A DNA stretch of 45,075 nucleotides from a virus. Shown piece by piece: positions 12,557-20,808 of the stretch. The stretch's first letter is position 1; every line of letters begins with the position of its first letter. The notes below the pieces were generated by a model. That model had not been told where the DNA came from. It searched no databases and saw nothing but the letters and a program-made list of their open reading frames with translations. A program made the position numbers and the translations under genes. The stretch is taken from the IMG/VR virus record IMGVR_UViG_3300020411_000001, positions 1 to 45,075 of that record; one strand, written 5' to 3'.

Positions 12557-12701
12557 TCCTATTACATACAGCATTGTCTATAATGCAGGATCTACGTTTA
12601 CCTTTATTATTAATAGACAGGATGCAACTAAAGAGTTCTTAGAACTTATCGATCCACCTACAACAAAAAGGAACACAGGTGTCAAGACGAAAGACAACTG
12701 A
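12480..12701 (+). CDS. Small conserved protein, FlbD-like pattern (73 aa)
   Basis: The product begins MALIKATENVWINPDNIAHV and continues with YSIVYNAGSTFTFIINRQDA. This is the two-strand, INPDxIxxVE layout of short FlbD-like proteins seen in phages. It overlaps endonuclease I by 77 bases in another frame and the amidase by 23. The overlap with endonuclease falls in the basic tail. Function in phages is not known to me. Confidence 0.65.
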   Translation: MALIKATENVWINPDNIAHVEQKGNDPITYSIVYNAGSTFTFIINRQDATKEFLELIDPPTTKRNTGVKTKDN

Positions 12702-13137
12702 TTTCATAGTCATTCATTCCACAGGTACTCCACCTGCAATGGAGCACGTGGATATTAAACTTGTGGATGACTGGCACAGGAAACGTGGTTGGTTAAAGAT
12801 AGGATACCATTATCTGATTAAGAAAGATGGTACCATTGAGACAGGACGTAACCCACATGAGGTGGGTGCACATTGTAAAGGATACAATGGTAAGTCCGTC
12901 AGCGTTTGTTTGGTCGGAGGTGTAGATGAGAATGGTAACCCTGACCCATATTACACTGCTTTCCAATGGGAAGCACTATTCAGTCTGACTAATGCCTTGA
13001 CATTTATGTTCAAAGGTGCTAAAGTAGTAGGGCATGGTGAGTTGGTCGGATCTAATTGTCCAGGCTTTTCTGTAAAGAAATGGTGGGCACAAAACGGAGA
13101 GATACTATATGGAAAAACAGGGTACAGGAATGGATAA
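12679..13137 (+). CDS. N-acetylmuramoyl-L-alanine amidase (T7 gp3.5 lysozyme-like)
   Basis: This 152-residue protein aligns with T7 lysozyme. Zinc ligands are His13 (VIHSTGT), His119 (VVGHGE) and Cys127 (SNCPGF), and Tyr43 (IGYHYLI) matches T7 Tyr46. The Lys two residues before the Cys ligand, important for catalysis in T7 (Lys128), is Ser here, so amidase activity may be altered. T7 lysozyme also inhibits its RNA polymerase, and that role could be kept. Translation starts at GTG with AAAGGA upstream. The endolysin at 301 is a second wall enzyme. Confidence 0.93.
   Translation: MSRRKTTDFIVIHSTGTPPAMEHVDIKLVDDWHRKRGWLKIGYHYLIKKDGTIETGRNPHEVGAHCKGYNGKSVSVCLVGGVDENGNPDPYYTAFQWEALFSLTNALTFMFKGAKVVGHGELVGSNCPGFSVKKWWAQNGEILYGKTGYRNG
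12997..13025 (+). promoter_or_regulatory. Weak sigma70-like promoter in amidase gene
   Basis: TTGACA 12997-13002, 17 bases, TAAAGT 13020-13025. It has the CTTGACA of the series but a weak -10. Confidence 0.35.
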
Positions 13138-13441
13138 GGTTGTAAACCTTGCTGACAAGAGATGGGAAAATGTGTTCTCTAATGACCTACAAAAAGCCTT
13201 TGAGCAGGTGATGGGGGTATTAGATGAGAACCTCCCACCCAACGTAGGTAAAGCAGTTGGTCTTGCTATTGCTGAGTGCATGTATATAATAGGAGATCAT
13301 CTGACTGAGAAGTATGATGACGATGAGGTAGAAGGTGCAGAGATCATCTTTCAACCTGATTGGCATGAAGGACACGAACCACAGGAAGGTGGTCGTACTC
13401 TAACAGAAGAGGAATTAGCTAACCTAAGAGGTGGTCAATGA
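13109..13441 (+). CDS. Hypothetical acidic protein in replication cluster (110 aa)
   Basis: The start ATG 13109 has GGAGAG six bases upstream and overlaps the amidase by 29 bases. The product begins MEKQGTGMDKVVNLADKRWE and is helical with an acidic C-terminus (EKYDDDEVEGAEIIF ... LTEEELANLRGGQ). It sits between amidase and primase-helicase. I do not recognise a family. The acidic tail might mimic the tails that bind the replisome, but this is speculation. Confidence 0.7.
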   Translation: MEKQGTGMDKVVNLADKRWENVFSNDLQKAFEQVMGVLDENLPPNVGKAVGLAIAECMYIIGDHLTEKYDDDEVEGAEIIFQPDWHEGHEPQEGGRTLTEEELANLRGGQ

Positions 13442-15092
13442 ATCAATGGAGACAGAAAGTACATTTGTAAGACATGAACCTTGTCCCTCTTGTGGGTCAA
13501 GAGATAACTTAGGAAGGTTTTCTGATGGGCATGGATATTGCTTTGGGTGTCACTATCGTGAGTCTGGTGACTCTGATGGTGATACATTTTATCAACAACA
13601 AAATGAGGTAAAGTTTTTGGATCTAATTGATGGTGAGGTGATCTCTCTACCTGCACGTGGGCTTACTGAGGAAACATGTCAGAAGTGGGATTATCGTGTA
13701 GGTGAGATGGGTGGTCAGAAGGTGCAGATTGCAAACTATCGTGACAAGAATGGTACGAGAGTTGCACAGAAGATCCGTTTCAGGAACAAAGACTTCACAG
13801 TTCGTGGAGACATGAAGGAAGTGGGTCTTTATGGTGAGCACCTATGGTCTGGTAAAGGCAAGAAAGCTATCATCACAGAGGGTGAGATAGATGCTCTGTC
13901 TGTATCTCAGACACAAGGTAACCAGTGGCCTGTCTACTCTGTACCTACGGGTGCAGGTGGTGCAGTCAAAAGTATTCGTAAGTCTCTTGAGCTTCTATCT
14001 GGGTATGAGGAAGTTGTCTTCATGTTCGATAGTGACGAAGCAGGTCAGAAAGCTGCACTGGAGTGTGCACAATTGCTACCTCCAGGTAAAGCTAAGATTG
14101 CCAAGTTGCCACTGAAGGATGCAAATGAGATGCTTGTACAGGATCGTGTACAGGATCTGATCAACTGTATATGGCAAGCCACAGTCTTCAGACCTGATGG
14201 TATTATATGTGGGACTGAGTTATGGGACATCGTGAATGCAGAGGACTCCATGTCTTCTGTGTCCTACCCATACAATGGTCTCAACCAGAAGACTCTTGGC
14301 ATACGAAAGGGTGAGATTGTAACAGTCACAGCAGGTTCAGGTATTGGTAAGTCACAGTTATGCCGTGAGTTTGCCAATCACATACTGAACCAAGGTGAGA
14401 CTATTGGTTATATTGCTCTTGAAGAGAACAACAAACGTACTGCTCTTGGTTTCATGGGCATCTACCTGAACCAACCTTTGCACCTTGGTAACATCGAGGT
14501 TGACAAAGATGACTTCAAAGAAGCATTTGATGCTACTCTGAACACAGGCAGAGTCTATTTGTACGACCATTGGGGTTCTCTTGAGTCAGACAATCTACTG
14601 AACAAGATCCGTTATATGGTACGTGGGTGTGGTTGCGACTACATCTTTCTTGATCATATATCTATCGTAGTGTCAGGTATGGAAGGTGGTGATGAACGTA
14701 GAGCCATTGACAATATGATGACAAAACTACGGGGCTTGACAGAAGAGGTGAATTGTGGTATGATATTGGTATCACATCTGAAGAGACCACAGGGTAACAA
14801 AGGCCACGAGGATGGTGCACGTACATCTATGGCACAACTACGTGGATCTGCGGCTATAGGTCAACTATCTGACATCGTTATTGGTGCAGAGAGAGACCAA
14901 CAGGGTGAACTACCAGACCGAACTACTGTTCGCATATTGAAGAACCGATGGACTGGTGAAACTGGAGAGGCATGTTTTCTTGACTACAACAAAGACACAG
15001 GTAGATTACACGAGGTGGATCACCATGTTGACTTTGATGAGGATGAGGATACAATACCTTTCCCAATCGAAGAGATGAAAAAGGATTTCTAA
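13431..15092 (+). CDS. Primase-helicase (T7 gp4-like)
   Basis: This 553-residue protein has, in order: a zinc ribbon (CPSCG at 18-22 and CFGC at 37-40); a TOPRIM primase core with ITEGEIDAL (Glu150) and FMFDSDEAGQ (Asp200, Asp202); and a RecA-like hexameric helicase with Walker A GSGIGKS (302-308), IFLDHI and LVSHLKRP. An acidic tail ends KKDF, the terminal Phe being typical of T7 gp4. It unwinds DNA and makes primers. GTG 13431 opens the frame; ATG 13446 (METESTF) is an equally good start. It overlaps the previous gene by 11 bases. Confidence 0.96.
   Translation: MVNESMETESTFVRHEPCPSCGSRDNLGRFSDGHGYCFGCHYRESGDSDGDTFYQQQNEVKFLDLIDGEVISLPARGLTEETCQKWDYRVGEMGGQKVQIANYRDKNGTRVAQKIRFRNKDFTVRGDMKEVGLYGEHLWSGKGKKAIITEGEIDALSVSQTQGNQWPVYSVPTGAGGAVKSIRKSLELLSGYEEVVFMFDSDEAGQKAALECAQLLPPGKAKIAKLPLKDANEMLVQDRVQDLINCIWQATVFRPDGIICGTELWDIVNAEDSMSSVSYPYNGLNQKTLGIRKGEIVTVTAGSGIGKSQLCREFANHILNQGETIGYIALEENNKRTALGFMGIYLNQPLHLGNIEVDKDDFKEAFDATLNTGRVYLYDHWGSLESDNLLNKIRYMVRGCGCDYIFLDHISIVVSGMEGGDERRAIDNMMTKLRGLTEEVNCGMILVSHLKRPQGNKGHEDGARTSMAQLRGSAAIGQLSDIVIGAERDQQGELPDRTTVRILKNRWTGETGEACFLDYNKDTGRLHEVDHHVDFDEDEDTIPFPIEEMKKDF
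14736..14764 (+). promoter_or_regulatory. Sigma70-type promoter inside primase-helicase gene
   Basis: TTGACA 14736-14741, 17 bases, TATGAT 14759-14764, with TGG before the -10. It would drive DNA polymerase and genes beyond it. Confidence 0.5.
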
Positions 15093-16873
15093 TGTCTTCA
15101 TGCGTGTTTGACATAGAGACCAATGGTCTTGACGAAAAGCTAACCAAGGTACACTGTATTGTTATCTATGATATTGAGAGTCAGGAGTATCACAAATATG
15201 CTCCTAATGACGTACCAGATGGGATTGCTAAGTTGTCTGAGTATGACAAACTCATTGGTCACAATATCATATCATTTGATATACCTGCTTTAGACAAGGT
15301 ATTCAACTGGACACCTAGACCTGAAGTTCAGATTCAGGACACACTAATCATGTCAAGGCTCATGTACCCTGACATGAAAGAACGTGACTTTGCTGAACGT
15401 AGGATCATGCCAAATCTCTATGGTAGACACTCACTGGAATCATGGGGTGAGAGACTAGCATTCCAGAAGGGTAAGTTTGGTGAAGGTGAGCAGATATTCA
15501 ACAACTTCAGTGTTGACATGCTCAACTACTGTGCACGTGATGTTGAATTGAACTACAAATTATACGACTTACTGTGCAAGCGTAACTTCTCTAGTTCATC
15601 TATTGAATTAGAACACGATATTTATCGTATATGTGAAAAACAGAAGGAAAATGGCTTTCCATTTGACTCCTTAAAAGCCGCTAGGTTTTATGCTATCTTG
15701 TGCGAACATCGTGTTCTACTCCATAAACAACTGAAGAAGAAGTTTGGAACGTGGACTGTACCTGATGGTCCACCTTTTATTCCACGTGTGAATAACAAAC
15801 GTCTAGGTTATGTAAAAGGTAAAGAAGTTCAGAAACTTAGGACTGTTGAGTTCAATCCTAATTCAAGACAACACATAGCCAAGAGACTGAAGGACATTCA
15901 CGGTTGGGAACCAAAGGAATTTACACCATCTGGTGAAGCAAAGATTGATGAGTCAATCCTAGAATCTCTGCCATACCCTGAAGCAAAGATGATGGCAGAG
16001 GCGTTCCGTACTAATAAAATGATTGGTCAATTATCAGAAGGACAAAATGGCTGGTTACACATGGAGAAACAGGGCAAGCTACATGGGACGGTCCATACTA
16101 TGGGCACAATCGCCTCTCGTTGCTCTCACTCGCACCCTAACTTGGGTCAAGTACCGAATATCCACTCACCCTTTGGGAAAGAATGTAGACAACTCTTCTA
16201 CGCTCCAGATGGTTATAAACTTGTGGGATGTGATGTCTCAGGTCTTGAAGCTAGGGTTGTTGCTCATTACCTTGCTAGGTATGACAACGGGTTATTTGGT
16301 GATACTGTTCTCAAGGGAGACATACACACTGACAATCAAAAAGCCTTGGGCTTACCTAGTCGAGAACTTGCGAAAACATTTTTATATGCTATACTTTATG
16401 GGGCAGGTGTACAGCGACTCGGTGAGATTGTGGGCAAGGGACCAGCGGAAGGTTCTAAACTCAGGGATAGATTCTTTAGAAAGTTACCTGCGTTCAAGAG
16501 ACTCAAAGAGGACTTGAATGCACGTGTTGAGGAACTAGGGTATATCAAAGGTCTTGACGGACGTTGGATACCAGTTCGTTCAGCACATTCAGCAATCAAT
16601 ACGCTATGTCAATCAGCAGGTGCTATCATCTGCAAGCGTTGGGTTGTTGAGTTCCACAAACTGTTGAAAGAAGCAGGTCTTCAAGAGGGGACTGACTATC
16701 AACAAGTTGCATTTGTACATGATGAAATACAAGTTCTAGCCAAAGAGGGATATGAGCGAACAATCGGAGAAAAAGCGGTTCAAGCAATTGGAATTGCCAG
16801 GGATGTCTATGACCTGCGAATCGAGCTTGACGCAGAATATAAAATTGGGAACAACTGGGCTGAAACTCACTAA
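15092..16873 (+). CDS. DNA polymerase, family A (T7 gp5-like)
   Basis: This 593-residue protein has a 3'-5' exonuclease with Asp7 and Glu9 (FDIETNGL), GHNIISFDIPAL and NYCARDVELNY. The polymerase motifs are A (GCDVSGLEARVVAHYLA), B (RELAKTFLYAILYGAG) and C (VAFVHDEIQV). The residue equivalent to E. coli Phe762 / T7 Tyr526 is Tyr, as in T7. It starts one base into the primase-helicase stop (TAATG). It is shorter than T7 gp5 (704), as is usual for marine relatives. A thioredoxin-binding insertion is not evident by eye. Confidence 0.97.
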   Translation: MSSCVFDIETNGLDEKLTKVHCIVIYDIESQEYHKYAPNDVPDGIAKLSEYDKLIGHNIISFDIPALDKVFNWTPRPEVQIQDTLIMSRLMYPDMKERDFAERRIMPNLYGRHSLESWGERLAFQKGKFGEGEQIFNNFSVDMLNYCARDVELNYKLYDLLCKRNFSSSSIELEHDIYRICEKQKENGFPFDSLKAARFYAILCEHRVLLHKQLKKKFGTWTVPDGPPFIPRVNNKRLGYVKGKEVQKLRTVEFNPNSRQHIAKRLKDIHGWEPKEFTPSGEAKIDESILESLPYPEAKMMAEAFRTNKMIGQLSEGQNGWLHMEKQGKLHGTVHTMGTIASRCSHSHPNLGQVPNIHSPFGKECRQLFYAPDGYKLVGCDVSGLEARVVAHYLARYDNGLFGDTVLKGDIHTDNQKALGLPSRELAKTFLYAILYGAGVQRLGEIVGKGPAEGSKLRDRFFRKLPAFKRLKEDLNARVEELGYIKGLDGRWIPVRSAHSAINTLCQSAGAIICKRWVVEFHKLLKEAGLQEGTDYQQVAFVHDEIQVLAKEGYERTIGEKAVQAIGIARDVYDLRIELDAEYKIGNNWAETH

Positions 16874-16940
16874 TGACTTTGGGTTTGAGACTGCGTTGAA
16901 TGCAAAAGGTTTTAGTAGTGAAAGCGAAGCCAAAGATTGA
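16752..16940 (+). CDS. Possible overlapping small protein (62 aa)
   Basis: ATG at 16752 follows AAAGAGGG closely and opens a frame inside the last 122 bases of the polymerase gene, running 40 bases into the exonuclease gene. The product begins MSEQSEKKRFKQLELPGMSM and ends in an ordinary-looking sequence (FGFETALNAKGFSSESEAKD). The 26 bases between polymerase stop and exonuclease start are covered by it. It could be a shadow frame. The ribosome site and clean composition keep it open. Confidence 0.35.
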   Translation: MSEQSEKKRFKQLELPGMSMTCESSLTQNIKLGTTGLKLTNDFGFETALNAKGFSSESEAKD

Positions 16941-17697
16941 GCAGTTGCTTATTGATGGTGATATTCTGATATATAAGAATACATCAGCGGCTGAGAATGA
17001 GATACATTGGGGTGATGACTTTTGGACACTCCATGCTGACTTTCAAGAAGTCAAGACAATGATAGACTCTGAGCTTGGTAATCTACAGAGAGACTCAGGT
17101 GTACATGAGCTATCCATTTGTTTCTCAAGTCCGAATAATTTTAGGAAAAAAATTTTTAAGGAATACAAACAACACCGTTCAGGAATTAGGAAACCATTAT
17201 GCTTTAACAATGCAAAAGACTACGTAAGAGAAAAGTATGATGCCTTTGAGTCTAACTGGCTAGAGGCCGATGATCTATTGGGTGTGAAGAACACTATGTT
17301 TCCAGATCATTGTTGTATTGTCTCTGTTGATAAGGATCTTCTTACAGTTCCAGGTTACCATTGGGACTTTGAGAAGAAGGAGATGTTCTATGTTGACGAG
17401 GGTCTAGCAGACTACAACTTCTATATGCAGACGTTGACAGGTGATGCGACCGATGGGTACAAAGGGTGTCCTGGTGTCGGCCCAGTCAAAGCCAAACGTA
17501 TACTTGACAAAGCAATAGAGGAAGACATAGATATGTGGGATGCTGTTGTTGATACGTTTATCAAAGCTAAACTAAGTAGAGATGAGGCTATACTACAAGC
17601 ACGTATGGCATACATTCTACGTAAAGACCAGTACGATGGTCTTGACAATTACCCTAAGTTATGGTATCCTTATGATGAAATCGTTGAAACAGCGTGA
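16900..17697 (+). CDS. 5'-3' exonuclease (T7 gp6-like)
   Basis: This 265-residue protein of the FEN/5' nuclease type has metal-binding acidic motifs in order: LIDGDILIYK, WLEADDLLG, SVDKDLLT and TGDATDGYKG, followed by the helix-hairpin-helix CPGVGPVKAKRIL. It removes RNA primers, takes part in recombination and helps degrade host DNA. It follows the polymerase as in T7. The length is near T7 gp6 (300). A promoter-like element lies in its last 60 bases. Confidence 0.95.
   Translation: MQKVLVVKAKPKIEQLLIDGDILIYKNTSAAENEIHWGDDFWTLHADFQEVKTMIDSELGNLQRDSGVHELSICFSSPNNFRKKIFKEYKQHRSGIRKPLCFNNAKDYVREKYDAFESNWLEADDLLGVKNTMFPDHCCIVSVDKDLLTVPGYHWDFEKKEMFYVDEGLADYNFYMQTLTGDATDGYKGCPGVGPVKAKRILDKAIEEDIDMWDAVVDTFIKAKLSRDEAILQARMAYILRKDQYDGLDNYPKLWYPYDEIVETA
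17642..17670 (+). promoter_or_regulatory. Sigma70-type promoter before DUF3310 and RNR genes
   Basis: TTGACA 17642-17647, 17 bases, TATCCT 17665-17670, with TGG before the -10. Predicted start near 17677 favours the ATG at 17702 for the next gene. Confidence 0.5.
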
Positions 17698-17701
17698 ACA
17701 G

Positions 17702-18103
17702 ATGGCAGACTACAACAGAGATCAGATGGAAAGAGATGAACGAACGGGAAGAAGAGTCTTAGGTCAGTACGACCCAGAGATGAGGTACGTTGAGAAGTTA
17801 GGTCTTGAACCAGAGACTTTTCCTGACAATGTTAGACCTAAGAACACTGAGGAACTTGTTAAAGACCTAAGAGACTTTGCTAATCGTCAGTACGATGATA
17901 TAACAAAGCCTGAACATTATTGTGCAGGGTACAACATAGAGCCTTTGGATTACATCCAGAAGAATGGGCTTGACTTTTTAGAGGGAAACATTATAAAATA
18001 TGTATCTCGCTATGACATGAAGGGAGGAGTTAAGGACTTGGAGAAAGCTAGGTTCTACTTAGATCGTCTAATAGAACGAGAAAAAGAAAAGCGTGACTCC
18101 TGA
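17702..18103 (+). CDS. DUF3310 protein (T7 gp1.7 nucleotide-kinase-related)
   Basis: The C-terminal half has the DUF3310 pattern: PEHYCAGYNIEPLDYI, then FLEGNIIKYVSRYDMKGGVK and DLEKARFYLDRLI. T7 gp1.7, a nucleotide kinase, contains this domain, so a role in the dNTP pool next to ribonucleotide reductase is attractive but inferred. I take ATG 17702 (MADYNRDQMERDERTG); upstream in-frame starts reach back to 17582 but overlap the exonuclease. Its end overlaps the RNR start by 11 bases. Confidence 0.8.
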   Translation: MADYNRDQMERDERTGRRVLGQYDPEMRYVEKLGLEPETFPDNVRPKNTEELVKDLRDFANRQYDDITKPEHYCAGYNIEPLDYIQKNGLDFLEGNIIKYVSRYDMKGGVKDLEKARFYLDRLIEREKEKRDS

Positions 18104-20033
18104 GTTCCGTGATTATATATTAACCAAATTCAATGAGTATGTATACGTGACACTACCAACGCAATACCAACAACTTATTCATCTGTCTCGCTACTCTCGG
18201 TGGGACTATGAGAAGAACAGAAGAGAGACATGGGAAGAGACAGTAAACAGATACTTCAACTTCTTTAGTAAAAAACTAGATATTGACTTTACGTCTACAC
18301 AGACACTACGTGATCTTGTGGATGCAGTCAAGAACCTGGATGTCATGCCAAGCATGAGGTGTCTCATGACAGCAGGACCAGCGTTAGAAAAAGAGAATGT
18401 AGCAGGGTACAACTGTTCCTATGTTCACATAGATTCTCCACGATCCTTTGATGAGATTGTGTACATTCTTATGAATGGTACTGGTGTAGGCTTTAGTGTA
18501 GAAGAAAAGTTCACAAGTAAACTACCTGTGATACCAGACAAGCTACACAAGACTGACACAAAGATCACAGTTAGGGATAGTAAACTTGGGTGGGCAAAAG
18601 CATTCAAGGATCTGATTGCTCTGTTGTATGCAGGTGTTATACCTGAGTGGGACACGAGTAAAGTGAGACCTGCTGGGTCTGTGTTAAAAACATTTGGAGG
18701 CAGAGCCTCTGGACCAGAGCCACTAGAGTCTCTATTTAATTTTACAGTACGTACATTTGAATATGCAAGAGGAAGAAAACTCAAGCCAATCGAATGCCAC
18801 GACATCGTTTGCAAAGCAGCGGAGGTTGTGGTCGTTGGTGGGGTTCGTAGGTCTGCTCTTATTAGTATCAGTGACCTTGGCGATGAACAAATGCGGAAGG
18901 CGAAAAGTGGAAGATGGTGGGACGAGCACCCACACAGAGCACTCGCAAACAATTCAGCAAACTATCACTCCAAGCCTGACACGGGAACATTCCTTAATGA
19001 ATGGACTTCCCTTTACGAGTCGAAGTCTGGAGAACGTGGTATCTACTCGTCAAAAAACTCTCAGACTCACACAGAAAAACTTGGAGATAGAAGAGATGCT
19101 AGAGAAGACTTCGGTACCAATCCATGTTCCGAAATCATTCTACGTTCCAGACAATTCTGCAATCTATCAGAAGTAGTTATTAGAGAAAAAGATACCCAAG
19201 CAAATATAAAAGACAAGATTAAATTTGCAACAATACTGGGTACCATGCAGTCTACATTGACTGACTTCAAATACCTCAGTGCAGAATGGAAGAAGAACTG
19301 TGAAGAAGAAAGATTGCTTGGTGTCTCTTTGACTGGTATCATGGATAATGAGTTGACAGCATTTCCTGAACCTAAGATGCTAGAGGACTTCAAGTCAATT
19401 GCTATCAAGACAAACCAGGAGTGGGCTAAGAAACTTAACATCAACCCATCTTCTGCAATTACTTGTGTCAAACCTTCGGGTACTGTGAGTCAACTCTGCA
19501 ACTCAGCATCTGGTATTCATGCTAGACACTCATGGTACTACATACGTAGAATTAGAATGGATAAGAAAGATCCATTGTGTAAGTTTATGGAAGCAAAAGG
19601 GTTCCCGTGTGAAGAGGATGTGATAAACAAGTCCAACATGGTGTTCTCCTTTCCAATGCAAAGTCCTGAAAGATCCGTGATGAGAGATGAGTTAGATGCT
19701 GTAACTCAGCTTGAGACATGGAAGATGTATGCTGAACATTGGTGTGAACATAAACCTTCAGTGACTATTTCAGTCAAAGAAAATGAATGGGTAGACGTAG
19801 GTGCATGGGTGTACTATAATTTTGATAGTATATCTGGCATATCTTTTCTACCACATAGTGATCACAGTTACCAACAAGCTCCATACGAAGAGTGTGATGA
19901 GAAAAAATTTATCGAACTCGCAAGTATGGTACCTATGGTAACATGGGGTGAACTTAGTGACTACGAAAAAGAGGACTACACCACATCCAGTCAGGAATTA
20001 GCTTGCACTGGAAACGCATGTGAAGTCATATAA
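18093..20033 (+). CDS. nrdJ: Ribonucleotide reductase, class II, adenosylcobalamin-dependent
   Basis: This 646-residue monomeric class II enzyme makes dNTPs from NTPs with B12. Key residues are in place with the spacing of the Lactobacillus enzyme: Cys108 (YNCSY), the NPCSEIIL loop (Asn343, Cys345, Glu347), Cys356 eleven residues later, and the C-terminal redox pair Cys638/Cys643 (ACTGNAC). VKPSGTVSQ is also present. No intein or break was seen. GTG 18093 starts it inside the DUF3310 gene. It depends on host or environmental cobalamin. It closes the DNA metabolism block, as in many marine T7-like phages. Confidence 0.95.
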   Translation: MTPEFRDYILTKFNEYVYVTLPTQYQQLIHLSRYSRWDYEKNRRETWEETVNRYFNFFSKKLDIDFTSTQTLRDLVDAVKNLDVMPSMRCLMTAGPALEKENVAGYNCSYVHIDSPRSFDEIVYILMNGTGVGFSVEEKFTSKLPVIPDKLHKTDTKITVRDSKLGWAKAFKDLIALLYAGVIPEWDTSKVRPAGSVLKTFGGRASGPEPLESLFNFTVRTFEYARGRKLKPIECHDIVCKAAEVVVVGGVRRSALISISDLGDEQMRKAKSGRWWDEHPHRALANNSANYHSKPDTGTFLNEWTSLYESKSGERGIYSSKNSQTHTEKLGDRRDAREDFGTNPCSEIILRSRQFCNLSEVVIREKDTQANIKDKIKFATILGTMQSTLTDFKYLSAEWKKNCEEERLLGVSLTGIMDNELTAFPEPKMLEDFKSIAIKTNQEWAKKLNINPSSAITCVKPSGTVSQLCNSASGIHARHSWYYIRRIRMDKKDPLCKFMEAKGFPCEEDVINKSNMVFSFPMQSPERSVMRDELDAVTQLETWKMYAEHWCEHKPSVTISVKENEWVDVGAWVYYNFDSISGISFLPHSDHSYQQAPYEECDEKKFIELASMVPMVTWGELSDYEKEDYTTSSQELACTGNACEVI

Positions 20034-20050
20034 CTGACATTTATGGACTA
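20031..20050 (+). promoter_or_regulatory. Candidate phage-RNAP promoter, start of head genes
   Basis: GACATTTATGGA (20036-20047) directly follows the RNR stop and shares 11 of 12 bases with the motif at 38363-38374, the other late-block boundary. Late blocks of a phage with its own polymerase need such signals. This is a two-site comparison only. Confidence 0.35.
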
Positions 20051-20238
20051 TGGTTACACGAGAATTACTAAACTATTTAGATAGGTACTATCCAAACACC
20101 ATACCAATGGGAGATGTAAACGCTAGTCAGTTGTCCTTCCTTCAGGGTCAGCAAAGCGTTATACAAAAATTAAAACAAATACACGAGGATGACAATGGGG
20201 GGATTACTGAATCCGAGTCCATCGATGCCCGATATTAA
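20050..20238 (+). CDS. Small conserved phage protein before head genes (62 aa)
   Basis: The product begins MVTRELLNYLDRYYPNTIPM, with SFLQGQQSVIQKLKQ later. A protein of this design (LLxxLDRxYPN..., then a helical QQxVIxxL) regularly precedes the MGG-type protein in T7-like marine phages as I recall. It overlaps the next gene by 44 bases. It is the first gene of the morphogenesis block. Function unknown. Confidence 0.65.
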   Translation: MVTRELLNYLDRYYPNTIPMGDVNASQLSFLQGQQSVIQKLKQIHEDDNGGITESESIDARY

Positions 20239-20434
20239 GATGCCACCTCCTCCTCCACCTCCTGCCCCGATGGATAAACCAGAAATGGCAGAGGCAGAGT
20301 TAGAAATGGCTACAGGAGATAATCCTGTAAAAGAGAACACAGGTTCCAAAAGAAAATACAGGGTTAGAAACAAAGGTACTGGTAAAAAAGGTGGGCACAA
20401 AAAGTATAAAGGTGGTGGATTAAGTGGTCTCTAG
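20195..20434 (+). CDS. Proline-rich small protein with basic tail (79 aa)
   Basis: ATG 20195 has GAGG six bases upstream. The product begins MGGLLNPSP and has a run of seven prolines, then an acidic helix and a Lys/Gly-rich end (NKGTGKKGGHKKYKGGGLSG). It is probably disordered. Similar MGGL...PPPP proteins precede portal genes in marine podoviruses. An in-frame ATG at 20189 is less likely because its ribosome site would be too close. Confidence 0.65.
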   Translation: MGGLLNPSPSMPDIKMPPPPPPPAPMDKPEMAEAELEMATGDNPVKENTGSKRKYRVRNKGTGKKGGHKKYKGGGLSGL

Positions 20435-20807
20435 TCTCCTCGACCTTGAGGTAAAACCTATCAATACTGAAGAAGAAAGGGAACTTTTGATACAAGTGTG
20501 TCAAGAGAAAGGAGGTGTGTATCCTATTTTTCCTACCCATTTAGTATGTAAGCATAATAAGATTGTGGGGTGCTTTAGTATATCTAGCCCTACAGTCTAT
20601 TGGTGGATGGCACCTAATGAAGTAACTATCAGAGAGTCTCTACCAGCGTTCCAAGCATGTGATACACTCATGACCCAACGAGGTTATGGAAGTTATATTA
20701 TTCCATGCGAACCTGAGTCACCATTTTTTGACATCTTGTCTAAAAGACTAGATACAGTACAAACTGCTGGTGGTGACGATTTTAAACTATTCTTAAATAA
20801 AGTATAA
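20424..20807 (+). CDS. Conserved phage protein, possibly acetyltransferase-fold (127 aa)
   Basis: Translation probably starts at GTG 20424 after AAAGGTGG. The product has HNKIVGCFSISSPTVYWWMA followed by ESLPAFQACDTLMTQRGYGS and a beta-rich end. The strand-helix order and the IVGCFSIS core resemble the GNAT fold as seen in T7-like gp13-family proteins, but acetyl-CoA-binding residues are not clear. It overlaps its upstream gene by 11 bases. Function unknown. Confidence 0.65.
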   Translation: MVSSLLDLEVKPINTEEERELLIQVCQEKGGVYPIFPTHLVCKHNKIVGCFSISSPTVYWWMAPNEVTIRESLPAFQACDTLMTQRGYGSYIIPCEPESPFFDILSKRLDTVQTAGGDDFKLFLNKV

Positions 20808-20808
20808 C

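Noticed and set aside
18425-18952. 175-codon minus-strand frame opposite the RNR gene
   Set aside because: It is a shadow of a highly conserved enzyme gene on the other strand, with Ser/Leu-rich composition typical of antisense frames.
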